NCBI GenBank assembly: GCA_029857855.1
Contig: JAOUGG010000259.1
Location: 1 to 5,297, forward strand
Length of the DNA: 5,297 nt
Direction: 5' to 3'
Source of the DNA: Acidimicrobiia bacterium
GTDB taxonomy: Bacteria; Actinomycetota; Acidimicrobiia; Acidimicrobiales; SZUA-35
Position 1 is the stretch's first letter, and every line of letters starts with the position of its first letter. Shown one piece after another: positions 1 to 5,297 of this stretch. The notes under the pieces were generated by a model. That model saw nothing but the letters and a program-made list of their open reading frames with translations, ran no database searches and was not told where the DNA came from. Both the position numbers and the translations under genes were made by a program.

Positions 1-1678
1 CCACCGGTAGATCGGTTCGGTTCAGCACCTCATCGACCAGCGACGAGCCGAAATGGCCCTGCACCGCATCGGTTCCGGCACCGAGGGCGATGACCCCGTA
101 CCCGAGACGGGACTGGGCGATGATCTCGATGGCGGCGGTGGCGTCGTCGATGCCCGGATCGAGCTCCGCCACCTCGAACTCCCGCCCGTACAGCACGTTG
201 CCCATCACGTCGATGTTCGGTCCGGCGCCGTTACTCCGGACGGCCAGAACGGTGGCCGCCAGATCCGGTGGCCAGGCAAAGTGCACGATCTGGGCGGCGA
301 CGATCGAATTGGCCTCCGACGCGGAGGGGAGCAGGATCCGGTTGTTGCGGATCAACAGGTTGCTCTCGAGCGCCCGTTCCCGAGCCAGACGCTCCCGTTC
401 GGCGACCGAGCCCTCGAGACCCCGACTGAACACCCGCAGCCCGATCGAGGCCAGCAGGGATGTCACGAGCGGGATCATCACGATCATGGTGAACGACGTC
501 TGGTTGAACACCCCGAGCGAGAGGCCCACTGTGGCGATGATGATCTCGAGCGCTCCCCGGGCGTTGAGCCCGGATCCCAACACGAAACCCTCCTGGGTGG
601 TCAGGCCACCGAGCTTCGCCCCGAGGAATGCGCCGGCGAACTTGAGCCCCAGAGCCACCAGGAGCAGTACGAGGGCCCAACCGAGTGCCGAGCCCCGTAG
701 CAGCGAAAGGTCGAGCCGCAGCCCGGCGGTGGCGAAGAACAGCGGGGCGAAGATGACCGAGGTCAGATCCTCGATGGTGTGTTCGGCGTCGACCTGTTGG
801 TATCGGGAGCGGGCGAGCACCACGCCGGCCACGAAGGTTCCCAGCACGGCCTCCACCCCGAGGGCCTGGGTGATCACGCCGAAGGCCAGCATCGTGGCCA
901 GGGTCACGGTCAACGCACCCCGCACGTTGTGGCCTTCGCGTCGCACGAGCCGGAGTGCGGCATCAACCAGCCGTTGCCCGACCGTGAGCGCACCGGCCAT
1001 GAAGATTGCCAGCCCGCCGACGGTGGCCAGCACGTCGACCGCCGAAACGTGGCCGGATGCGGCCAGGCCGGCGATCACCCCGAGGATCACCCAGCCAACG
1101 AGATCGTTGGCCATCCCGGCGGCGATCGTGATCTGGCCGACGTCGCGGCGCATCAAGTTCAGATCACTCAGGATCTTGGCGATCACCGCCAGGGCCGATA
1201 CCGCCACCGAGGCGGCGATGAACAGCGCGAACACGATGCGATCCGGGCGGGCGCCCTCGACGGCGCCGTAGAAGACCACCGGCATCAGCCAGCCCGCAAC
1301 CAGCCCACCGACGAGCGGAACGACCACGCTGCCCGCCGTGACCAACGCCGCCGCCCGACCGAGACGCGTGATCAGGGCCAGATCGGTTTCGAACCCGGCG
1401 ACCACGAGGAGGAAGGCCGCACTGAACCACGACACCGCCAGCAACATGGCCGATTGGGTCGCGGCGTGCTCGTCGGACGGAAGGAACCAGTCGAACAGTC
1501 GAGGGGCGACAACACCGAGAATGCTCGGACCGAGGATCAGGCCGGCCGACAGTTCACCGACCACCGACGGCAGGCCGAGACGGCGGGCGGCCGACCCGAG
1601 CACCCAGGCCACAGCGAACAGCGCCAGAAGTTCGGTCCAAAAGACCAACAGCTCGTGATGGCTGAGGCTTGTCAACAT
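1..1678 (-). CDS. CPA2-family cation/proton antiporter with C-terminal UspA-like domain (partial, C-terminus off window)
   Basis: 559 codons are visible. The gene probably encodes an inner-membrane Na+ or K+/H+ exchanger (Na_H_Exchanger fold, Kef-like). About 12 hydrophobic segments fill residues 11-415. Family marks are GELSAGLILGPSILG (41-55), the core helix AAGMANDLVGW with Asn191-Asp192, FFATAGLRLDL (315-325) and LNARGALEIIIA (371-382) with Arg374. Asp192 is the likely ion-binding carboxylate. In related families an Asn-Asp pair goes with electroneutral exchange, so that mode is an inference. A charged linker (425-442, AERERLARERALE) leads to a cytosolic domain starting RILLPSASEANS (447-458) and ending YGVIALGAG...FGSSLVDEVLNRTDLPV, which resembles UspA. 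Its nucleotide-loop glycine spacing is shorter than the G-x2-G-x9-G-[ST] pattern, so ATP binding is doubtful. ATG 1678 is the first start after an in-frame TGA at 1721-1723. No strong Shine-Dalgarno is seen; GGGAAG lies 15 bases upstream. The transported ion cannot be read from the sequence. Confidence 0.9.
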   Translation of the reverse strand, partial: MLTSLSHHELLVFWTELLALFAVAWVLGSAARRLGLPSVVGELSAGLILGPSILGVVAPRLFDWFLPSDEHAATQSAMLLAVSWFSAAFLLVVAGFETDLALITRLGRAAALVTAGSVVVPLVGGLVAGWLMPVVFYGAVEGARPDRIVFALFIAASVAVSALAVIAKILSDLNLMRRDVGQITIAAGMANDLVGWVILGVIAGLAASGHVSAVDVLATVGGLAIFMAGALTVGQRLVDAALRLVRREGHNVRGALTVTLATMLAFGVITQALGVEAVLGTFVAGVVLARSRYQQVDAEHTIEDLTSVIFAPLFFATAGLRLDLSLLRGSALGWALVLLLVALGLKFAGAFLGAKLGGLTTQEGFVLGSGLNARGALEIIIATVGLSLGVFNQTSFTMIVMIPLVTSLLASIGLRVFSRGLEGSVAERERLARERALESNLLIRNNRILLPSASEANSIVAAQIVHFAWPPDLAATVLAVRSNGAGPNIDVMGNVLYGREFEVAELDPGIDDATAAIEIIAQSRLGYGVIALGAGTDAVQGHFGSSLVDEVLNRTDLPV

Positions 1679-1700
1679 CGGTTGTTCAGCGGCTTCCCGA

Positions 1701-1718
1701 GCATCCCGTGCGGGACGC
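1701..1718 (-). promoter_or_regulatory. Hairpin in antiporter leader
   Basis: Arms at 1701-1707 and 1712-1718 (GCGTCCC and GGGATGC on the minus strand) form a 7-bp stem with one G-U pair and a four-base loop, GCAC. It ends 22 bases before the antiporter ATG, and the GGGAAG stretch lies just after it. It has no T-tract, so it does not look like an intrinsic terminator. It could affect ribosome access, but that is an inference. Confidence 0.4.
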
Positions 1719-1749
1719 CCTCACTCTCAAGGGCCTAGCGGATTCGAGC

Positions 1750-1763
1750 CCAGGTGTACCTGG
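1750..1763. promoter_or_regulatory. 14-bp inverted repeat, candidate operator or small RNA hairpin
   Basis: CCAGGT and ACCTGG are perfect inverted arms around a two-base centre, GT. The dyad lies 71 bp upstream of the antiporter ATG and 120 bp after the xth stop. The symmetry fits a dimeric repressor site. As RNA it would fold as a 5-bp stem with a four-base loop. No regulator gene is in the window and I do not recognise the motif as a known operator. Confidence 0.3.
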
Positions 1764-1850
1764 CCCTGAGCGGTGAGGCCCCGCGCGATGGGGCCTTGGC
1801 CGATGAGCCGTGTGATGGTGATGGGGTCTTGGCCGTTGAGCCGGTGATCC
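1759..1850. repeat. Degenerate tandem repeat, about 2.7 units of 33-36 nt
   Basis: Unit B (1795-1827) and unit C (from 1828) begin CTTGGCCGATGAGCCG and CTTGGCCGTTGAGCCG, 15 of 16 bases identical at a 33-base period, and both continue into GTGAT. Unit A (1759-1794) is a more diverged 36-base copy, CCTGGCCCTGAGCGG. GATGGGG recurs at 1787 and 1820, again 33 bases apart. The period is a multiple of three, so several frames read as 11-residue repeats. No start, ribosome site or known domain supports a gene here. It covers much of the 205-bp gap between xth and the antiporter. Confidence 0.5.
1776..1796. other. GC-rich hairpin between xth and antiporter
   Basis: AGGCCCC (1776-1782) and GGGGCCT (1790-1796) pair perfectly over 7 bp around a seven-base loop. 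On the minus strand the hairpin lies about 90 bases after the xth stop. It could be a 3' end structure or part of the antiporter leader. No T-run follows on either strand, so a canonical rho-independent terminator is not supported. A further GGGCCT at 1731-1736 could pair with the 1776-1781 arm instead. Confidence 0.4.
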
Positions 1851-1883
1851 TCCCGAGCCCGAACAACCTGGACCCGACCTCCC

Positions 1884-2660
1884 TCAATCGACAGCGTAGC
1901 GCGCCAGCACAGGGGCGTGGTCGCTCGGCTTGCTGCCCTTCCGGGCGTTGCGATCGACGAGATCGAGGCGACATCGTTCAGCCAGCGGCAACGTCGAGAG
2001 GATGTAGTCGATACGCATCCCCTGGCGCTTGTGGAAGCGGCCGGCCTGGTAGTCGTAGTAGCTGAACAGGCCGGACTCGGGATACCGCTCGCGGAAGGTG
2101 TCGACCAGGCCCCAGTCGACGACATCGGCCAAGGCCGATCGCTCCTCGGGCGTGACGTGGGTCAGCCCCTCGAACGCCGCACGGTCCCAGACGTCGCGGT
2201 CGTCGGGTGCGATGTTCCAGTCGCCGGCCACGATCACGTTGGCCGCGGGATCGGCCGTGGCCTCGAGATGGGCCCGGAGACGCTTCAGCCACGCCAGCTT
2301 GTAGTGGTAGTGCTCGTGGCCGACCTCACGTCCGTTGGGAACGTAGACGCTGTTGACCCGGACCGGGCCGCAGGTGGCGGAGACGAGACGGGCGTCGGTG
2401 TCGGGCTCGATACCGTCGGCGAAACCGTCGACAACGTCGTCAATACCCAGGCGGGACAGGATGGCCACTCCGTTCCACTGACCCTCTCCGTGATGGGCCA
2501 CCTCGTAACCGAGATCGGCGAAGACCTCGACCGGCACCGCGTCATTGGCAAGCTTGGTCTCCTGCAGGCACACGATGTCGGGCCCGACCTCGGCCAGCCA
2601 CTGCTCGACCCGCGGCATGCGGGCGTTCAGCGAATTGACATTCCACGTGGCAACGAGCAT
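1884..2660 (-). CDS. xth: Exodeoxyribonuclease III (AP endonuclease, EEP superfamily)
   Basis: A complete 258-residue protein, close to the 268 residues of E. coli Xth. The family cleaves DNA 5' to abasic sites, trims 3' blocking groups and has 3'-5' exonuclease activity on duplex DNA, in cytosolic base-excision repair with Mg2+. All expected motifs are present in order: WNVNSLNAR with Asn7, LQETK with Glu34 (metal ligand), NSVYVPNG with Tyr106, GDWNIAP with Asp147 and Asn149, RIDYIL with Asp218, and SDHAP with Asp247-His248 (catalytic pair). Nothing is missing, so it should be active. The protein starts directly at the first beta strand (MLVATWNVNS), which supports ATG 2660. Upstream, TAGGTT could serve as a -10 element for a leaderless message or as a weak ribosome site. 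The gene is divergent from kgd and runs toward the antiporter, 205 bp away. Confidence 0.96.
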   Translation of the reverse strand: MLVATWNVNSLNARMPRVEQWLAEVGPDIVCLQETKLANDAVPVEVFADLGYEVAHHGEGQWNGVAILSRLGIDDVVDGFADGIEPDTDARLVSATCGPVRVNSVYVPNGREVGHEHYHYKLAWLKRLRAHLEATADPAANVIVAGDWNIAPDDRDVWDRAAFEGLTHVTPEERSALADVVDWGLVDTFRERYPESGLFSYYDYQAGRFHKRQGMRIDYILSTLPLAERCRLDLVDRNARKGSKPSDHAPVLARYAVD

Positions 2661-2666
2661 CGTCTA

Positions 2667-2672
2667 AACCTA
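2667..2672 (-). promoter_or_regulatory. Candidate -10 element of xth (leaderless-type)
   Basis: On the minus strand the hexamer TAGGTT fits the actinobacterial TANNNT -10 pattern. Exactly six bases (TAGACG) separate it from the xth ATG, so transcription would begin at or next to the start codon. The AGG inside could instead act as a weak Shine-Dalgarno. I see no clear -35 hexamer. Confidence 0.4.
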
Positions 2673-2765
2673 CCGCTCCCGACCATCCGTGCCCGACGCG
2701 ACGGCACCAGGCCGTTTACGATCCGACCGACATGGTGTCCTTTCTTTCCGTGCGCCCCAGCAAGG

Positions 2766-2771
2766 TAGGAT
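2766..2771 (+). promoter_or_regulatory. Candidate -10 element or ribosome site of kgd
   Basis: TAGGAT matches TANNNT and lies exactly six bases (CTGTCC) before GTG 2778, a spacing that would give a leaderless message. The same bases contain AGGA (2767-2770), a plausible Shine-Dalgarno seven bases from the start. Both readings support GTG 2778 as the start but cannot both act on the same transcript. No strong -35 is evident in the T-rich stretch at 2741-2748. Confidence 0.4.
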
Positions 2772-2777
2772 CTGTCC

Positions 2778-5297
2778 GTGACCTCTCAAACATCCGGTGA
2801 CCTCTCCGATCCTCAGGGTCCGAACTCCTGGTTCATTCAGGAGCTGTATCAGGAGTATCTCGACAACCCCCGATCCGTGCCGGTGGAGTGGCAGGAGATC
2901 TTCGCCCAGGGCCCTCCCGGAACGGTGGCCCCCAGCCCCCCCGCCGAAGGACGGACCGTCCGCCTCGACGAGGTCGAGCGGGCCGCCGCCCCATCTGCCG
3001 CTCAGCCGGCGACCGCGCCGACACCGACGACGGCCCCGCCGGCCGCGGAACCGACACCGACACCGGCCCCGCCGGCCGCGGAACCGACACCCGCACCGGC
3101 CCCGCCGGCCGCGGAACCGACACCCGCACCGGCCCCGGCCCAGCCGGCCGCTCCAGCGTCGGGCGGTGGAGGGTCGACGGCGGGAAACGGTAGCGGCGCC
3201 ACGACCTCAGCCGCCACCGGCAACGCGACGGGCGGTGCCTCCGGCGACGGCAAGGGCGGTGCCGACAAGAAAGCCGCCGACACCGACGACGGCACCGAGA
3301 CCGTCCCTCTGCGAGGGGTCTCGGCGCTTATCGCCAGCAACATGGAGGCCAGCCTCGAGGTACCGACGGCCACCAGCTTCCGGGAGGTCCCGGCCAAGCT
3401 GTTGGAGGTCAACCGCCGGATCCTCAACAACCACCTGGAACGTGTTCGGGGCGGCAAGGTCAGCTTCACCCACGTCATCGGCTACGCCGTGGTCTCGGCC
3501 ATCAAGACGACCACTCCAAGCCTCAAGAACGCCTATCAGGTCGACGACAACGGCAAGCCGGAGTTGGTGCGCCACTCCCACGTGAACCTCGGTATCGCCG
3601 TCGACCTCCAGAAGGACGACGGGACCCGGACCCTGATGGTGCCGGTCATCAAAGGGGCCGACAAGCTCGACTTCTCGGAGTTCGTCGATGCCTACGAGGC
3701 GTTGATCGACAAGGTCCGCAACAACAAGGTCACGGTCGACGATCTGACCGGGGCCAACGTCACCCTCACCAACCCGGGAACGATCGGCACCGTCCAGTCG
3801 GTGCCCCGACTCATGAAGGGCCAGGGGGCCATCATCGGCGTCGGTCGCATCGGCTACCCGACCGAGTACCAGGCGGCCGACCCGAAGATGCTGGCCCAGC
3901 TCGGCATCTCCAAGATCATCGCCCTGACCTCGACCTACGACCACCGCATCATCCAGGGCGCCGAGTCGGGTCTGTTCCTGAAGAAGGTCCACGAGCTCCT
4001 GCTGGGCGAGGACGGGTTCTACGATCAGGCCTTCGCCGACGTCGGGGTTCCCTACGAAGCGGTCAAGTGGCGAATCGACCATGGGGCGACCGATGCCGAG
4101 GACGGCGTCAACGGCACGATGGCCAAGCAGCTCTCGGTCAACACCCTGATCAACCAGTACCGGGTGCGAGGCCATCTGATCGCCAACACCAATCCGCTGG
4201 CCGACAAGGCCAAGGCCATGCACACCGAACTCGATCCCGCCACGTACGGCCTCACGATCTGGGACCTCGACCGCGAGTTCCTGACCGGTGCGACCGACGG
4301 GATCTATGCGTCGATCGGTGGGTTCGCGCAGATGATGAAGCTCGGCGACATCCTCGGGGTGCTGCGCGACGCCTACTGCCGGGCCATCGGCGTCGAGTAC
4401 ATGCACATCGCCGATCCCGAGGAGAAGCGCTGGATCCAGGAGCAGGTCGAGGCCCGTCCGATCTCGTTCGACCGAGACGAGCAGATGCACATCCTCGAAC
4501 GCCTGAGCGCGGCCGAGGCCCTGGAGAAATTCCTGCACACCCGCTACGTCGGCCAGAAACGGTTCGGGATCGAAGGCACCGAGAGCGCCATCCCGATCCT
4601 CGATGCCCTCCTGTCGAAGGCGGCCGACGATCACATGGACAGGGCCGTGCTGGGCATGGCCCACCGCGGCCGGCTGAACGTGCTCGTCAACATCATGGGC
4701 AAGCGGTACCAGGATCTGTTCAGCGAGTTCGAGGGGGCCATCGACGAGAACGCCATTCAAGGCTCCGGCGACGTCAAGTACCACCTCGGTCAGGTCGGCA
4801 AGCACACCAGCCCCGACGGCAACCAGATCGGAATCGAGCTGGCGGCCAACCCGTCGCACCTGGAGGCCGTCGATCCGGTCGTGGTCGGCATGGCCCGGGC
4901 CTACATGGATCAGAGCACTTCGGGCAACTATCCGGTGATGCCCATCCTCATGCACGGCGACGCCGCGTTCGCCGGCCAGGGTGTGGTGGCCGAGACGCTC
5001 AACCTCTCCCAGGTCCGGGGCTACAAGGTGGGCGGCACGATCCACCTCATCATCAACAACCAGCTCGGCTACACCACCGCGCCCCACCAGTCGCGGTCCT
5101 CGGAGTACTCCACCGACGTGGCCAAGACGGTGCAGGCGCCGATCTTCCACGTCAACGCTGACGATCCCGAGGCCTGCGTCCGGGTGGCGCAACTGGCCTT
5201 CGACTTCCGTCAGCGGTTCAACAAGGACGTCGTGATCGACATGATCGGCTACCGCCGGTTCGGTCACAACGAGGGCGACGACCCGAGCTACACCCAG
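2778..5297 (+). CDS. kgd: Multifunctional 2-oxoglutarate dehydrogenase E1 with fused E2-like succinyltransferase domain (partial, C-terminus off window)
   Basis: 840 codons are open to the right edge; mycobacterial Kgd has about 1,230 residues, so roughly one third is missing. The enzyme decarboxylates 2-oxoglutarate with thiamine diphosphate at the TCA cycle step to succinyl-CoA. Domains in order: an E1 N-terminal helix segment (NSWFIQELYQEYLDNP, about 15-30); an Ala/Pro then Gly-rich linker (about 60-173); an E2 acyltransferase core (about 177-415) ending in TYDHRIIQGAESG with catalytic His389; and the E1 core from about 451 (QLSVNTLINQYRVRGHL). E1 marks are KRFGIEGTES, HRGRLN (629-634), NPSHLE with His694, and the thiamine diphosphate motif from GDAAF (Asp728) to IINNQLGY (Asn760-Asn761). 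The visible part ends RFGHNEGDDPSYTQ. No lipoyl domain is present, so lipoyl groups must come from a separate E2. GTG 2778 is supported by upstream AGGA/TAGGAT. Actinobacterial homologues are inhibited by the FHA protein GarA/OdhI; whether this one is cannot be seen. Confidence 0.96.
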   Translation, partial: MTSQTSGDLSDPQGPNSWFIQELYQEYLDNPRSVPVEWQEIFAQGPPGTVAPSPPAEGRTVRLDEVERAAAPSAAQPATAPTPTTAPPAAEPTPTPAPPAAEPTPAPAPPAAEPTPAPAPAQPAAPASGGGGSTAGNGSGATTSAATGNATGGASGDGKGGADKKAADTDDGTETVPLRGVSALIASNMEASLEVPTATSFREVPAKLLEVNRRILNNHLERVRGGKVSFTHVIGYAVVSAIKTTTPSLKNAYQVDDNGKPELVRHSHVNLGIAVDLQKDDGTRTLMVPVIKGADKLDFSEFVDAYEALIDKVRNNKVTVDDLTGANVTLTNPGTIGTVQSVPRLMKGQGAIIGVGRIGYPTEYQAADPKMLAQLGISKIIALTSTYDHRIIQGAESGLFLKKVHELLLGEDGFYDQAFADVGVPYEAVKWRIDHGATDAEDGVNGTMAKQLSVNTLINQYRVRGHLIANTNPLADKAKAMHTELDPATYGLTIWDLDREFLTGATDGIYASIGGFAQMMKLGDILGVLRDAYCRAIGVEYMHIADPEEKRWIQEQVEARPISFDRDEQMHILERLSAAEALEKFLHTRYVGQKRFGIEGTESAIPILDALLSKAADDHMDRAVLGMAHRGRLNVLVNIMGKRYQDLFSEFEGAIDENAIQGSGDVKYHLGQVGKHTSPDGNQIGIELAANPSHLEAVDPVVVGMARAYMDQSTSGNYPVMPILMHGDAAFAGQGVVAETLNLSQVRGYKVGGTIHLIINNQLGYTTAPHQSRSSEYSTDVAKTVQAPIFHVNADDPEACVRVAQLAFDFRQRFNKDVVIDMIGYRRFGHNEGDDPSYTQ
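3033..3131 (+). repeat. Three 33-nt tandem repeats in the kgd linker
   Basis: Three consecutive in-frame units begin at 3033, 3066 and 3099, each starting GCCCCGCCGGCCGCGGAACC. Units two and three are identical; unit one differs by two adjacent bases (CCGACA against CCCGCA near its end). They encode APPAAEPTP(T/A)P three times, residues 86-118, and partial, diverged units flank them on both sides. The segment should be an extended flexible linker between the E1 N-terminal segment and the E2-like core. The near identity suggests recent expansion by slippage or unequal recombination, so copy number may vary between strains. Confidence 0.85.

Noticed and set aside
90..1738. Long plus-strand open frames opposite the antiporter
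   Set aside because: Their products are Arg/Ser/Thr/Pro- or Gly/His/Arg-rich and low in complexity, while the minus strand gives a coherent multi-pass transporter. They are shadows of biased codon use.
1735..1765. GGGCTCGAATCC on the minus strand, resembling a tRNA T-loop
   Set aside because: The flanking bases do not form a 5-bp T-stem, and no acceptor, D or anticodon arm can be built around it.
1727..2125. Minus-strand frame overlapping the 3' part of xth and continuing through the intergenic repeat
   Set aside because: Its first half is an out-of-frame reading of xth, and its tail is just the 33-nt repeat translated. xth ends normally after SDHAPVLARYAVD, so there is no sign of a frameshifted extension.
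1917..2768. A 283-codon plus-strand frame opposite xth
   Set aside because: The minus strand holds a full exodeoxyribonuclease III with every catalytic residue. The opposing frame matches no family I know and has no plausible start context.
2833..3585. Arg/Pro/His-rich frames across the kgd linker (for example RPRRPRNRH repeats on the plus strand)
   Set aside because: These are out-of-frame translations of the 33-nt GC-rich linker repeat. The kgd frame is continuous from GTG 2778 through this region.
3207..5267. A 686-codon open frame on the minus strand opposite kgd
   Set aside because: The plus strand encodes an unmistakable Kgd with correct motifs throughout. The opposite frame is Val/Asp/Gly/His-rich with no recognisable domain, as expected when GC-biased codons remove stops from an antisense frame.

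Overview
The window looks like a chromosomal stretch from a GC-rich actinobacterium. The main reason is the large plus-strand gene. It is a 2-oxoglutarate dehydrogenase E1 with an E2 succinyltransferase-type domain fused ahead of it, an architecture (Kgd/OdhA) typical of Actinomycetota. GC-biased third codon positions on both strands fit this. A deep-branching group such as Acidimicrobiia is possible, but that is a guess. I see no mobile element, phage gene, tRNA, rRNA or CRISPR array.

Layout. (1) Positions 1-1678, minus strand: a CPA2-type monovalent cation/proton antiporter with a C-terminal universal-stress-protein-like domain; its C-terminus lies beyond the left edge. (2) Positions 1679-1883: a structured 205-bp gap holding three possible RNA hairpins and a degenerate 33-36-nt tandem repeat. 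(3) Positions 1884-2660, minus strand: a complete exodeoxyribonuclease III with all its catalytic residues. (4) Positions 2661-2777: a divergent promoter region. Each flanking gene has a TAGG(A/T)T hexamer exactly six bases before its start codon, which suggests leaderless transcripts. (5) Positions 2778-5297, plus strand: the first 840 codons of kgd, running off the right edge. It contains an Ala/Pro-rich linker made partly of three 33-nt tandem repeats.

The genes cover ordinary housekeeping roles: ion and pH homeostasis, base-excision repair, and the TCA cycle step at 2-oxoglutarate. Nothing shows that they act in one pathway. The xth-antiporter pair is co-directional but separated by 205 bp of structured sequence, so co-transcription is uncertain. 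I found no convincing new multi-gene system. The items most worth checking are the antiporter leader and the mirrored leaderless-type promoters.
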